Part shown: positions 35,876 to 45,893 of the stretch, piece by piece
Position numbering within the stretch: the stretch's first letter is position 1
How the letters are laid out: every line of letters begins with the position of its first letter
From: Blattabacterium cuenoti
Lineage (GTDB): Bacteria > Bacteroidota > Bacteroidia > Flavobacteriales > Blattabacteriaceae
Assembly (NCBI RefSeq): GCF_014251575.1
Contig: NZ_CP059191.1
Location: 248,001 to 312,000 of the forward strand
DNA: 64,000 nt
Direction of reading: 5' to 3'
Translations under genes and position numbers: made by a program
Notes under the pieces: generated by a model
Told to the model about the DNA's origin: nothing
Databases searched by the model: none
The model's input: only the letters and a program-made list of their open reading frames with translations

Positions 35876-36388
35876 ATGTTAGCATCAGATATAATTATTA
35901 TAATTTTAGTTTTATATGGAGGATATCAAGGTTATCAAAAAGGTTTAATCTCTCAATTTTTTGTATTCATGATATTTATCATTTTTATTTATAAAGGGGC
36001 CTATGTATTTGATTTAGTCAAAAAAGTCAATTTAGTAAGTAAAAAATCCTATTTTTTTGGAATTTCTTCTATAATTTTTTCTTTTCTTTCTATAATTTTT
36101 TTAGCTTTTCTAGCTAAAAAAATTATAGAATTTATTATGATGATCACATGGATGAAACCTGTGGATAGATTGTGTGGTGGAATATTAGGCATGATTAAAT
36201 ATTTTTTTTATATTTCAATATGTCTTTTTTTTCTAAAAGAAGCAAATCAAAAAGTAGATATAATTCCTTATAGTTTTTTTCAAAATTCTTTTGAAAAAGA
36301 ATTTCAATTTTTTTTCTCGAGAAAAGGATATTTGTTTAATAAATTGAAAGAATTATATTTTTATTTACAAATTTTATTTTCTAAATGA
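35876..36388 (+). CDS. CvpA family membrane protein
   Basis: A 170-residue protein with four predicted helices (about 5-22, 25-45, 60-85, 100-120), matching the CvpA/colicin V production family. The N-terminus DIIIIILVLYGGYQGYQKGLI is characteristic, as is the glycine-rich segment LCGGILGMIKYFFYISI. In proteobacteria cvpA is linked to envelope integrity and toxin export, but its molecular role is unclear. It overlaps the LuxE-like gene by 4 bp. Confidence 0.78.
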   Translation: MLASDIIIIILVLYGGYQGYQKGLISQFFVFMIFIIFIYKGAYVFDLVKKVNLVSKKSYFFGISSIIFSFLSIIFLAFLAKKIIEFIMMITWMKPVDRLCGGILGMIKYFFYISICLFFLKEANQKVDIIPYSFFQNSFEKEFQFFFSRKGYLFNKLKELYFYLQILFSK

Positions 36389-37359
36389 ACTTTAAAAAGA
36401 AGATTTTTTCGGTATCATCTCAAAATGAATTTGAAAATTTAACGTTGGATATATTTCATTATCAAATTGATAATAATAAAATTTATAAAAACTATCTTCA
36501 ATCATTAAAAATAGATCCATTGAAAATAAAAAATATTTCTGAAATTCCTTTTCTACCTATTTCTTTTTTTAAAACACATTTTATTTGGAGCAGTAAAAGG
36601 AGCATTCCAGATGTTCTTTTCACTAGTAGCGGAACGACAGGAATAAAAAGTAAACATTATGTAGCAGATTTAAGTGTTTACATTAACAGTATTAGAAAAG
36701 GATTTGAATTTTTTTATGGTCCAATAGAAAAATTTAAATTTTTAGGATTTTTTCCTACTGATAGAAAGGATTCTTCTTTAATTTATATGATAAAATATTT
36801 GATCCAAGAAACCATTCAAAATGGAAGTGATATTGTTTTTTCCTATTCCAATTACAAGGATAAAAATTGGATTATACCTGATCAAAAAAATGTTTTAATT
36901 TTTGGACTTAGTTTCTCTTTATTAGATTTTATAGAAAATATGGAAAAAAATGGATATAAAAAAAACGTGATCATTATGGAAACAGGAGGAATGAAAGGAA
37001 AAAGAAAAGAAATCATTAGAGAAGAATTACACAATATTTTAAAAAAATTTTTTTGTGTAAAGGAAATTCACTCTGAATATGGAATGACAGAATTGCTTTC
37101 TCAAGCATATGCAGAAAAAAACGGTGTATTTCGATGTCCTCCTTGGATGAAAATATATATCAGAGATCCTGAAGATCCTTTTATTCATATAGATAATAAT
37201 AAAATAGGAGGTATTGATATTATAGATTTATCGAATTACTTATCTTGTCCTTTTATTTCTACCGAAGATTTAGGAAAAAAAATAAATGACTATGAATTTG
37301 AAGTCTTAGGAAGAATGGATTTTTCAGACATACGAGGATGCAACATAATGACCATTTGA
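36385..37359 (+). CDS. LuxE-like acyl-protein synthetase / acyl-adenylate-forming protein
   Basis: A 324-residue protein resembling LuxE and the ANL adenylating superfamily. The P-loop-like motif FTSSGTTGIKSKHY lies at about 79-92, followed by LGFFPTDRKDSSLIYMIKYL, IMETGGMKGKRKEIIREEL and SEYGMTELLSQAYAEKNGVF (a typical ANL YGxTE motif), then STEDLGKK and LGRMDFSDIRG. It would activate a carboxylate with ATP and pass it to a protein or thiol. No luxC or luxD is near, so bioluminescence is excluded. Translationally coupled to the CvpA gene. The substrate is unknown; lipid or envelope metabolism is a guess. Confidence 0.78.
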   Translation: MNFKKKIFSVSSQNEFENLTLDIFHYQIDNNKIYKNYLQSLKIDPLKIKNISEIPFLPISFFKTHFIWSSKRSIPDVLFTSSGTTGIKSKHYVADLSVYINSIRKGFEFFYGPIEKFKFLGFFPTDRKDSSLIYMIKYLIQETIQNGSDIVFSYSNYKDKNWIIPDQKNVLIFGLSFSLLDFIENMEKNGYKKNVIIMETGGMKGKRKEIIREELHNILKKFFCVKEIHSEYGMTELLSQAYAEKNGVFRCPPWMKIYIRDPEDPFIHIDNNKIGGIDIIDLSNYLSCPFISTEDLGKKINDYEFEVLGRMDFSDIRGCNIMTI

Positions 37360-37362
37360 CCC

Positions 37363-39663
37363 TTAGAAAGCTAGAAAAGAGGCGTCTTTTTTTGATGATA
37401 TATGAGATAAAGCATTGTGATACAATAGTATGATATTTTCTATATTTTCTGTTATTTTTTTTGATTGCAAAAGAATATCCAGCATCAAAAAAGTGTTTTT
37501 TGTTCCATATTTTTTATAAATAATTCCCATAACCTGTTGATTCATTTGTTCTTCTATTTTTTTTAGAATTTTATTTTGGATCGGACAAGGAAATTGTATT
37601 TTTTTACAATTTTTATCTATTGTTATTTTTTTTATGATGTTAAAATGTTCAATCATAAGATCTTCAAGTATTAACAAATTTTTCTTTTGTTGATATTTTA
37701 AAGGTTTATGGCTATTTATCACATGAAATAATGTATGATTAGTAATCATATCTGAGGATTCAATAATTTCTTTAGTTTTATTATATATATGTAGATAAAG
37801 AATTCCAGCAATAGGTTCACTTTTTTTCGTTTTTTGAATCACTTGAGTTAAAGAATTCTGTATTTTTGTAAAATTTTCTTTTACTTTTAAAAAAGAATTT
37901 CTACTAGATTGAAGAGTTTTTAAATTTTCTTGAGTAATTCCTTCTATACTATTTTTATAAATTACTTCTATATATTCAAGTATAGGTTTAAGAATATCAA
38001 AGGTTTTGTTTAAGGTGGTTTCTAAAGTAAGATTTACTATAATATCAAAAAACGGTTTTTCTTCTTTTATTTTTTTATGATATTTTTTATAACTTTTGTA
38101 AAAAACAAATATAATTAAAAAAATAAGAGAGGATAAAGCCCATGCTTTAAAAAAGTATAAAAAAGCAGCCGTTACTCCTGCCATTGTGAAAGCGATTAAT
38201 CCTGTTAAAAACCATCCTCTTATAACTTTTAACACTCCTGAAACTCTATAAACAGCACTTTCTCGATCCCAAGCTCTATCTGAAAGAGAAGTCCCCATAG
38301 AGACCATAAAAGTAACGAAAGTAGTAGATAGTGGTAATTTTTGAACCGTAGCTATAGATATCAATATGCTAGATATAGTTAAATTAGCAGAAGCTCTAAC
38401 TAGGTCAAAAGCTACGCTTTCTTCTTTTTGTGTTTTTTTTTGTTTAAAATTTTTTTCTATTTTCACCAAAAGTCTTTTCGGAAAGAATTTAAAAAAATAA
38501 TTTCCGAAACATAAAAAAAATCTAACAATTCCTCGAGAAAAAGAATTGGATAAAAATTTCTCTGGACCTTCATTTTGTCTACTTAAATTAATCTCTGTGC
38601 TAGTGATGTTTTTTGTTTTTTTGGAAAACCAAAGAGTTAATATCATAATCATTCCTGCAAAAATCAAAACCAAAGATGGGACCTGTACATTTCCAGATAA
38701 ACTTTTCATATTGAATTTTTCAGCAGGAGGACTTCCCGCTTCTTTCCATATATTATAAGACTGTATTCCAGCTATAGGGATTCCGATAAAATTGACTAAA
38801 TCATTTCCTGCAAAAGCCATAGCCAAAGAAAAAGTTCCATATAATACGACAAATTTTAATATGTTGTATCCTAAAGAAACAAATATTTTTGCTACGATTG
38901 TCCATGTTGAAAATAATATAAGCAAAAAAACAAAAAAATTATGGTGAATCCATTTTATAAAATGTTGAATGAATAAGGAAAATCCTGTTAAATAATTATC
39001 ATTAAGAAATCCTTGTAATGTACTATGCAATCCTTTAACAATAAGAAAATAAGTCATACTGCTCAATGAAACAGCTGTCCATATTACTCCTGCATATTTT
39101 AATTTGCTCTCATATTCAAAACTAAATAAAGAACGAATGAAATAGTGAATGAAAGCACCAGAAGTAAAAGAAATTATAATAGATAAAAAAATACCTATAC
39201 TAATAGTTAATGTTTTTTCTGCTTTAATGTATAGAGTTAAATGATGAAAGGGCTCATTATTTAATGGAGAACTCATTTTAACCATTGCTATACTGAAAGC
39301 TCCACCTAATAAACAAAAAACCATAGATACTGTAGTAGAAGTGGGTAATCCTAAAGTGTTAAAAATATCCAGTAAAATAATATCGGATATCATAACCGCT
39401 AAAAAAATAAAAATAATATCTGAAAAATAAAAATAGGAAGGATCAAAAACTCCTTTTCTTGCTACTTCCATCATTCCGCTAGATAAAAAGGCTCCTAATA
39501 AAATACCTAAGCTAGCAAAAATCATGATAGTTCTACGAGAAGATACTTGAGATCCAATAGCGGAATTGAGAAAATTAACGGCATCATTAATTAAACCAAC
39601 AATCAGATCAAATATGGATAATAAAAAAAGAACCACTATAATTGATGGATAAAAAAATTTCAT
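37363..39663 (-). CDS. PiT-family inorganic phosphate transporter with C-terminal PhoU-like domain
   Basis: A 766-residue phosphate permease. Two Pit repeats are marked by LINDAVNFLNSAIGSQ (about 24-39) and AMAFAGNDLVNFIGIPIAGI (about 281-300), corresponding to the GANDxxN signatures. About twelve membrane helices lie before residue 545. The C-terminal 200 residues are soluble and helical (TLNKTFDILKPILEYIEVIY), resembling PhoU, an arrangement common in Bacteroidota. It is probably the main phosphate uptake route. A TACTTTTG box lies 33 bp upstream. Confidence 0.87.
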   Translation of the reverse strand: MKFFYPSIIVVLFLLSIFDLIVGLINDAVNFLNSAIGSQVSSRRTIMIFASLGILLGAFLSSGMMEVARKGVFDPSYFYFSDIIFIFLAVMISDIILLDIFNTLGLPTSTTVSMVFCLLGGAFSIAMVKMSSPLNNEPFHHLTLYIKAEKTLTISIGIFLSIIISFTSGAFIHYFIRSLFSFEYESKLKYAGVIWTAVSLSSMTYFLIVKGLHSTLQGFLNDNYLTGFSLFIQHFIKWIHHNFFVFLLILFSTWTIVAKIFVSLGYNILKFVVLYGTFSLAMAFAGNDLVNFIGIPIAGIQSYNIWKEAGSPPAEKFNMKSLSGNVQVPSLVLIFAGMIMILTLWFSKKTKNITSTEINLSRQNEGPEKFLSNSFSRGIVRFFLCFGNYFFKFFPKRLLVKIEKNFKQKKTQKEESVAFDLVRASANLTISSILISIATVQKLPLSTTFVTFMVSMGTSLSDRAWDRESAVYRVSGVLKVIRGWFLTGLIAFTMAGVTAAFLYFFKAWALSSLIFLIIFVFYKSYKKYHKKIKEEKPFFDIIVNLTLETTLNKTFDILKPILEYIEVIYKNSIEGITQENLKTLQSSRNSFLKVKENFTKIQNSLTQVIQKTKKSEPIAGILYLHIYNKTKEIIESSDMITNHTLFHVINSHKPLKYQQKKNLLILEDLMIEHFNIIKKITIDKNCKKIQFPCPIQNKILKKIEEQMNQQVMGIIYKKYGTKNTFLMLDILLQSKKITENIENIILLYHNALSHISSKKDASFLAF

Positions 39664-39696
39664 ATAGGTATTATTGAATTGAATTCACAAAAAAAG

Positions 39697-39704
39697 CAAA
39701 AGTA
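39697..39704 (-). promoter_or_regulatory. -7 promoter box for the phosphate transporter gene
   Basis: TACTTTTG on the minus strand, matching TAnnTTTG, 33 bp before the start codon. No -33 TTTG is evident. Confidence 0.38.
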
Positions 39705-39747
39705 TATTATTTTTAAGGTTTGTTTTTTTATAAATCGGAAATCATTT

Positions 39748-40350
39748 TTATAATTTTTTCAAAGATTCTTTAATGAGATTTTCTACAGAAAATTCTGGAT
39801 GTTCATTCAAAATATTATCCAAAACCTTTTTAGATTTTTGAGGAGAAAATCCAAGTACACTCAAAGCGCTTAAAGCTTCTTTTTTGATTAAATAAGGTGT
39901 ATTTTCCAAAAATTTTACGTTTTTTCCTTTTTTAGGAATAATTTCTTTAGTTAATTTATCTTTTAGTTCAATAATAATTCTTTGAGCTGTTTTTGTACCA
40001 ATTCCTTTTACTTTTTCAAATACTTTTATATCTTCTTTATATATAGATTCTTTGATTTCATATGGAGTAAGAGAAGATAATAACATGATAGCAGAACTTG
40101 GACCTATTCCATTCACGGATATCAAATAAGAAAATATTTTTCTTTCTATTTTGTCAAAAAAACCATACAAAATATGTTTATTTTCTTTGATAAAAAGATA
40201 AGTATGTATACATATATCTTTTCCTTCTTCTTCTAACAAAGAAGAATAGGTATATGACGAGATATGAATATGATATCCTACTCCATGACAATCTATTATT
40301 AAATAAGATTGATTTTTTTCTATTAACTTTCCTCTTAAACGTGTTATCAC
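39748..40350 (-). CDS. ruvA: Holliday junction DNA helicase subunit RuvA
   Basis: Tetrameric junction-binding protein that loads RuvB, 200 aa. N-terminal OB fold (MITRLRGKLIEKNQSYLIID), two helix-hairpin-helix motifs (VNGIGPSSAIMLL and VKGIGTKTAQRIIIELKDKL at about 104-123) and a C-terminal UBA-like domain III (EALSALSVLGFSPQKS) that contacts RuvB. All three domains are present at normal length. Its retention implies some recombination repair capacity. der lies 36 bp upstream on the same strand. Confidence 0.94.
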   Translation of the reverse strand: MITRLRGKLIEKNQSYLIIDCHGVGYHIHISSYTYSSLLEEEGKDICIHTYLFIKENKHILYGFFDKIERKIFSYLISVNGIGPSSAIMLLSSLTPYEIKESIYKEDIKVFEKVKGIGTKTAQRIIIELKDKLTKEIIPKKGKNVKFLENTPYLIKKEALSALSVLGFSPQKSKKVLDNILNEHPEFSVENLIKESLKKL

Positions 40351-40386
40351 AGTATTCTAAAAAAGTAGATAATAAATCCTAAAAAA

Positions 40387-41718
40387 TTATTTTTTTCTAA
40401 AGAAAATTTGTATGGGGACTCCTCTAAAATCAAAGTGATAACGAATTTGATTTTCAACAAATCTTTTATAAGATTCTTTTATATATTGAGGAAAATTAGA
40501 AAAAAAAATAAATATTGGCGTGCATGAGGGCAGCTGAGTACAATATTTTATAGTTATTAATTTCTTTTTTTTCTTAGAAGGAGGAGGATTTTTTTTCAAA
40601 ATTGGTAACATAATTTTATTTAAAATATTCGTTTTTAATCTGTTTTTACGGGATTTTAAAATCTGATCAGCTGTGGGAATAATATGAAAGATTCCATCTT
40701 TATTTTTAGCAGATATAAATAAAATGGGAACATTATCAAATGGAGATATTTTTTTTCGAATCAATAATTCGTAATTTTTTTGCATAGAATAATTTTTATT
40801 ATGAAATAAATCCCATTTGTTAATAAGAATTATAATACCTTTATGATACTTTTTCACTAATCTAAAAATATTCATATCCTGTTTTTCCCATCCACGAGAC
40901 GCGTCTACCATTAAAAGACAAACATCAGTGTATTCTATCGTTTTTACCGTTCTCATAGAAGAATAAAATTCAATGTTTTCTCTTATTTTTGATTTTTTTC
41001 TTACTCCAGGAGTATCAACTAAAATACATTCATATCCCCATTTTTTGTAGAAAACATCTAGACTATCTCTAGTCGTACCAGAAATGTTAGTTACAATATG
41101 ATGATTTTTATCTAGAAAAGAGTTAATCAAAGTAGATTTTCCGACATTTGGACGTCCTACCACAGAGAAACGAGGAAGAAATTCTTTTTCTGCGATTTTT
41201 TCTTTTCTTTCAACGAATTTTTCTTTGAAGATTTCTACTAATTTATCTAGTAATTCTCCCGTTCCACTTCCATTTATAGCTGATATATAGTAATAGTTTA
41301 CAAATCCTAAACGAAAAAAATCTGTATCAGAATATATGAATTTTCCGTTATCTACTTTATTCACTACTAATAAAGTGATTTTATGACATTTTCTGAGTAT
41401 TTTAGCTATTTCTCTATCCGTGTCGAATATACCCATTATATCTACCAAAAATAAAATCACATCAGCTTCTTTGATGGCCATGAAAATTTGATTTTTTATT
41501 TCTTTTTCAAGTACATCATTTTTTGAAATCGTAAAACTAAACCCACCTGTATCCACCACAGAAAATTTTATTCCATTCCATTCTGAATCCCCAAAAATTC
41601 GATCTCTTGTGACTCCACTTGTCATATGAACAATAGCTTGTTTTCTTCCTACAAGACGATTAAAAAAAGTAGATTTTCCGACATTTGGACGTCCTACTAT
41701 AGATACGATATAATTCAT
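40387..41718 (-). CDS. der: ribosome biogenesis GTPase Der
   Basis: Tandem-GTPase protein for 50S assembly, 443 aa. The first G domain has GRPNVGKSTFFNRL (about 8-21), VVDTGGF and NKVD; the second has GRPNVGKSTLINSF (about 187-200), VDTPGVRKK and NKWD. The KH-like C-terminal domain follows (SYKRFVENQIRYHFDFRGVP). Length and domain order are standard. A TACCTTTG box sits 16 bp upstream of the ATG. Confidence 0.96.
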   Translation of the reverse strand: MNYIVSIVGRPNVGKSTFFNRLVGRKQAIVHMTSGVTRDRIFGDSEWNGIKFSVVDTGGFSFTISKNDVLEKEIKNQIFMAIKEADVILFLVDIMGIFDTDREIAKILRKCHKITLLVVNKVDNGKFIYSDTDFFRLGFVNYYYISAINGSGTGELLDKLVEIFKEKFVERKEKIAEKEFLPRFSVVGRPNVGKSTLINSFLDKNHHIVTNISGTTRDSLDVFYKKWGYECILVDTPGVRKKSKIRENIEFYSSMRTVKTIEYTDVCLLMVDASRGWEKQDMNIFRLVKKYHKGIIILINKWDLFHNKNYSMQKNYELLIRKKISPFDNVPILFISAKNKDGIFHIIPTADQILKSRKNRLKTNILNKIMLPILKKNPPPSKKKKKLITIKYCTQLPSCTPIFIFFSNFPQYIKESYKRFVENQIRYHFDFRGVPIQIFFRKK

Positions 41719-41734
41719 TTTGATAAATTATTCA

Positions 41735-41742
41735 CAAAGGTA
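41735..41742 (-). promoter_or_regulatory. -7 promoter box for der
   Basis: TACCTTTG on the minus strand, matching TAnnTTTG, 16 bp before the der start, which would give a very short leader. No -33 TTTG at 19-21 bp. Confidence 0.4.
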
Positions 41743-41804
41743 GAATTTTTTCATTAGTTTCATTCCTAGATTCTTAGTCAAAGTGTATATTACTAAAAAA
41801 AATA

Positions 41805-42470
41805 ATGCGTATAGATATTGTTAGCTTAGTTCCTGAAATTCTTCATAGCCCTTTTTCCAATTCTATTATTAAAAGAGCAATCAATAAAGGATTGATTGAT
41901 ATTTATGTTCATGATTTACGTAAATATGGTTTAGGTAAGCGGAAAAAAGTAGACGATTATCCTTATGGAGGTGGATCCGGAATGGTTATTCGAATAGAAC
42001 CTGTATATCAATGTTTTTCAAAATTGTTATCAGAACGAAATTATGATGAAAAAATTTTTATGACTCCTGATGGAAAGTTATTTTCACAAAAATATGCGAG
42101 AACTTTAACTGGTAAAAAAAATATTATCATTCTTTGTGGACGTTATAAAGGAATTGATCAGAGAATTCGCGATTATTTGATTTCCAGAGAGATATCTATT
42201 GGAAACTACATCTTATCTGGAGGAGAACTAGCAGCGGCTGTTGTAATAGAATCTGTAGTTAGATTATTACCTGGTGTTATACAAAATAAAGATTCCATTC
42301 TTACGGATTCTTTTCAAAAAGAATCCTTAATAGCTCCTCCCATTTATACTCGTCCAGTCGTTTATAAAGGATGGTCTGTTCCAGAAATTCTTTTATCTGG
42401 ACATCATAAAAAAATAAAAGATTGGTTTTATCAAAAATCCATGCAAATTAAACGAAAATTGGATTCTTAG
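41805..42470 (+). CDS. trmD: tRNA (guanine37-N1)-methyltransferase TrmD
   Basis: SPOUT methyltransferase making m1G37, which prevents frameshifting, 221 aa. N-terminal MRIDIVSLVPEI, then DDYPYGGGSGMVIRIEP (about 51-67), the knot segment LCGRYKGIDQRIRDYL and SIGNYILSGGELAAAVVIE are all diagnostic. It stands alone on the plus strand rather than in the proteobacterial rpsP-rimM-trmD-rplS operon. Its 3' end overlaps argH by 23 bp on the opposite strand. Confidence 0.95.
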   Translation: MRIDIVSLVPEILHSPFSNSIIKRAINKGLIDIYVHDLRKYGLGKRKKVDDYPYGGGSGMVIRIEPVYQCFSKLLSERNYDEKIFMTPDGKLFSQKYARTLTGKKNIIILCGRYKGIDQRIRDYLISREISIGNYILSGGELAAAVVIESVVRLLPGVIQNKDSILTDSFQKESLIAPPIYTRPVVYKGWSVPEILLSGHHKKIKDWFYQKSMQIKRKLDS

Positions 42471-43836
42471 AAGATCCATCAAAATGAATTTTGCTATAAA
42501 TCAAACGTTTTATAACTTTGTCAAGTTGATCAAAATCAAATTCTTTGATCACATTTTGCATCAAATTTCTAATTCTCGTGTTACATAAATTTCCTATGCT
42601 TCCTTCATGAGAATAAAAACCCTTTGTTAAGGGTTTAAAACATCCATTTTGGATATCTAAACCGATTTTTTGATAAGCTTCTCTAAAAGAATATCCTTCT
42701 TCAACAACAAGTTTGTTAACTACTTCTACACTGAACAAGTATTTATACTTCTCTTCCTTAAGAATGTCCTTTCTCACTATGATATGATTCAACATATACT
42801 TAAACATAGAAAAACATTTTTTTATTTCTTCAAAAATAGGAATAAATCTTTCTTTAATGATTTGAAAATCTCTATGATATCCAGAGCAAAAATTAGAAGT
42901 AATCAAAGAAATTTCATTAGGCAATGAAGTCATTCTATTACATTTAGCTCGTATCATCTCAAAAACATCTGGGTTTTTTTTATGAGGCATGATGCTAGAT
43001 CCGGTAGTCAGATGATCAGGAAAACTAATGAAATTGAAATTTTGACTTAAATATAAGCAAATATCTTGTGCCATTTTACTTAAAGTTCTTGCTAAAGAAG
43101 CAATAGATTCTGAAACTATTCTTTCCATTTTACCACGTCCCATTTGAGCATATATTACATTGTAATTTAAACTTTCAAATCCCAATAAGTCCGTTGTCAT
43201 TTTTCTATTTAAAGGTAAAGAAGATCCATAACCAGCAGCGGATCCTAAAGGGTTTTTGTTGACAATACGATATGCTGTGCGAATTAATAGCAAATCATCT
43301 ATTAAACTTTCTGCATATGCAGCGAACCAAAGTCCAAAAGAAGAAGGCATAGCTATTTGATAATGAGTATAACCAGGCATTAATGTATTTTTATGTTTTT
43401 CACTTAATTTTAATAACAAATCAAAAAAAGAATAAGTGATCAAAACTATTTCTTTGATTTCTGTGCGAACAAAAAGTTTCAAATCTACCAATATTTGATC
43501 ATTTCTGGATCGCCCACTATGTATTTTTTTCCCTACGTTTCCTAAACGATTTGTTAATAAAAACTCTATTTGAGAATGAATATCTTCTATTCCTTCATCT
43601 ATTCTAAAATTATTTTTTAATATTTCGTGAACATAAATGTGACGTAACTCCTTAATCAAAATTTTTAAATCTTTTTGATTTAATAATCCAATACTTTTCA
43701 ACATAATGATATGAGCTATAGTTCCTATAACATCATGCGGAGCTAAAAGTAAATCTATTTTAGAATCCTTCCCTGAAGTAAAATTTTCTATTTTTTTATC
43801 AAAACTAAAATTAGTCTTTTTCTCCCAAATTTTCAC
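42448..43836 (-). CDS. argH: argininosuccinate lyase
   Basis: Last step of arginine synthesis, releasing fumarate, 462 aa. Fumarase/aspartase superfamily motifs: IHSGRSRNDQILVDLKLF (about 101-118), PGYTHYQIAMPSSFG (about 154-168), and the signature GSSIMPHKKNPDVFE (about 279-293) with the catalytic Ser loop. The start codon is GTG (43834-43836), giving MKIWEKKTNFSF. Consistent with arginine provision to the host and nitrogen recycling. Confidence 0.95.
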   Translation of the reverse strand: MKIWEKKTNFSFDKKIENFTSGKDSKIDLLLAPHDVIGTIAHIIMLKSIGLLNQKDLKILIKELRHIYVHEILKNNFRIDEGIEDIHSQIEFLLTNRLGNVGKKIHSGRSRNDQILVDLKLFVRTEIKEIVLITYSFFDLLLKLSEKHKNTLMPGYTHYQIAMPSSFGLWFAAYAESLIDDLLLIRTAYRIVNKNPLGSAAGYGSSLPLNRKMTTDLLGFESLNYNVIYAQMGRGKMERIVSESIASLARTLSKMAQDICLYLSQNFNFISFPDHLTTGSSIMPHKKNPDVFEMIRAKCNRMTSLPNEISLITSNFCSGYHRDFQIIKERFIPIFEEIKKCFSMFKYMLNHIIVRKDILKEEKYKYLFSVEVVNKLVVEEGYSFREAYQKIGLDIQNGCFKPLTKGFYSHEGSIGNLCNTRIRNLMQNVIKEFDFDQLDKVIKRLIYSKIHFDGSSKNPIFV

Positions 43837-43854
43837 GCAAAAACATTTTTATTC

Positions 43855-43862
43855 TATCTTTG
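43855..43862 (+). promoter_or_regulatory. possible -7 promoter box for gyrB
   Basis: TATCTTTG, matching TAnnTTTG, lies 63 bp before the gyrB ATG in the divergent argH/gyrB gap. No TTTG at the expected -33 distance. Confidence 0.3.
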
Positions 43863-43925
43863 ATCGAAGATAAAACTATAAATTTTTATGGAAATAAGGA
43901 AAATTTCTAATAAAATTCATGGATT

Positions 43926-45854
43926 ATGAGTAAACATAATACTATAAAAAATTATACAGCAGATAGTATTCAATCTCTTGAAGGAATAGAACATATCAGA
44001 CTAAGACCTTCTATGTATATTGGAGACATAGGAACTAGAGGGCTTCATCATTTAGTCTACGAAGTGATAGATAATTCAGTCGATGAAGCTTTAGCAGGTT
44101 TTTGCAATAAAATATGGGTGACAATTCACAAAAATGGATTTATTACCGTACTTGACAATGGTCGTGGAATTCCAATAGACATTCATAAAAAAGAAGGAAA
44201 ATCTGCTCTTGAAGTAGTTATGACTAAAATTGGTGCAGGTGGTAAATTTGATAAAAATTCTTATAAAGTTTCTGGAGGATTACACGGGGTAGGAATTTCC
44301 TGTGTCAATGCTCTATCTAAAAAACTTATAGTCACAATTTATCGGAACGGAAAAATTTATCAACAAGAGTATTTAAAAGGAAAAGCCCTTTATCCTGTAA
44401 AATGTTTAGGAAAAGCCAATATGCAAGGAACAAAAATTCATTATCTTGCTGATCATTCTATTTTTAATTCCATTACATATAATTATGAAATTTTAGCCAA
44501 TCGATTGAAAGAATTATCTTTTTTAAATAAAGGACTGTCCTTATTTTTAAAAGATGAAAGAGAGAACATCAAAGAATATTTTTTTTCTAAAAATGGATTA
44601 AAAGAATATCTTCCTATTTTAGATAAAAATCAAGAATCTTTAACAAAAAATGTCATTTTTATTGAAGGAGAAAAAGATAATACAATTGTAGAAGTTGCAA
44701 TGCAGTACAATACTTCTTTTAAAGAAAAAATTTATTCTTATGTTAACAATATCAATACTTATGAAGGAGGAACTCATCTTTCTGGATTTCGAAGAGCACT
44801 AACAAGAACGTTAAAAAAATATTCTGATGGATATGGAATTTTATCCAATAAAGATAAAGTCGAGTTAACTGGAGATGATTTTAGGGAAGGAATTACAGCT
44901 ATTATATCTGTTAGGGTAATGGAACCTCAGTTTGAAGGACAAACTAAGACCAAATTAAGTAATCACGAAGTGGGAGGAATTGTAGATAAAATTGTAGGGG
45001 AAATGTTGAACAGTTATTTAGAAGAACATCCTAGTGATAGAAAAAAGATTATTGATAAAGTCATTCTAGCAGCTAAAGCACGTCAAGCCGCTAAAAAAGC
45101 TCGTGAATTAATACAAAAAAAGAATCCCATCAATAATAGTATTTTACCTGGAAAATTAGCAGATTGTTCTTTCAATAATCCAGAAAGCTGTGAAATCTAT
45201 TTGGTTGAAGGAGATTCTGCTGGAGGAACAGCTAAACAAGGTAGAGACAGAAATTTTCAAGCTATTTTACCTTTGCGAGGTAAAATCTTAAATGTTGAAA
45301 AAGCTATGCAGTATAAAATATTTGAAAATGAGGAAATAAAAAATATATTTACTTCTTTAGGAGTCTCTATTGGAACAGAAGAAGATCAAGAAATTTTAAA
45401 TGTAAAAAAACTGAGATACAATAAAATTATTATTATGACAGATGCGGATATAGATGGAAGTCATATTTCTACTTTGATTTTAACATTGTTCTTTCGTTAT
45501 ATGAAACCATTAATAGAAAAAGGACATATTTATATTGCAACACCTCCACTTTATTTAATCAGAAAAGGAAATCATCATCAATATGCTTGGAGTGATCAAG
45601 AAAGAGAAAATATACTCAATCAATTAGGAGGAAGAAAAACTGTTAATATACAACGTTACAAAGGATTAGGAGAGATGAATGCGGAACAGCTTTGGGAAAC
45701 GACTATGAACCCCAAAAAGAGAACTCTACGCAAAGTAAATATAGAAAATCATTCGGAAGCAGACAAAATATTTTCCATTCTTATGGGAGATGAAGTTCCG
45801 CCACGTAGAAATTTCATAGAAAAAAATGCAATACATGCAAAAATTGATGTATAG
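43926..45854 (+). CDS. gyrB: DNA gyrase subunit B
   Basis: ATPase subunit of gyrase, 642 aa, introducing negative supercoils with GyrA. GHKL ATPase motifs: EVIDNSVDEALAGF (about 46-59), LDNGRGIPIDIHKKEGKSAL and GGLHGVGISCVNALSKK. The Toprim domain has YLVEGDSAGGTAKQGRDRNF, then TDADIDGSHISTLILTLFF, and the C-terminal QRYKGLGEMNAEQLW. Length is the short form without the proteobacterial insertion. Confidence 0.96.
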   Translation: MSKHNTIKNYTADSIQSLEGIEHIRLRPSMYIGDIGTRGLHHLVYEVIDNSVDEALAGFCNKIWVTIHKNGFITVLDNGRGIPIDIHKKEGKSALEVVMTKIGAGGKFDKNSYKVSGGLHGVGISCVNALSKKLIVTIYRNGKIYQQEYLKGKALYPVKCLGKANMQGTKIHYLADHSIFNSITYNYEILANRLKELSFLNKGLSLFLKDERENIKEYFFSKNGLKEYLPILDKNQESLTKNVIFIEGEKDNTIVEVAMQYNTSFKEKIYSYVNNINTYEGGTHLSGFRRALTRTLKKYSDGYGILSNKDKVELTGDDFREGITAIISVRVMEPQFEGQTKTKLSNHEVGGIVDKIVGEMLNSYLEEHPSDRKKIIDKVILAAKARQAAKKARELIQKKNPINNSILPGKLADCSFNNPESCEIYLVEGDSAGGTAKQGRDRNFQAILPLRGKILNVEKAMQYKIFENEEIKNIFTSLGVSIGTEEDQEILNVKKLRYNKIIIMTDADIDGSHISTLILTLFFRYMKPLIEKGHIYIATPPLYLIRKGNHHQYAWSDQERENILNQLGGRKTVNIQRYKGLGEMNAEQLWETTMNPKKRTLRKVNIENHSEADKIFSILMGDEVPPRRNFIEKNAIHAKIDV

Positions 45855-45893
45855 TATTCTAGTTTTATTCAATTCAATACATCACATTCCATC

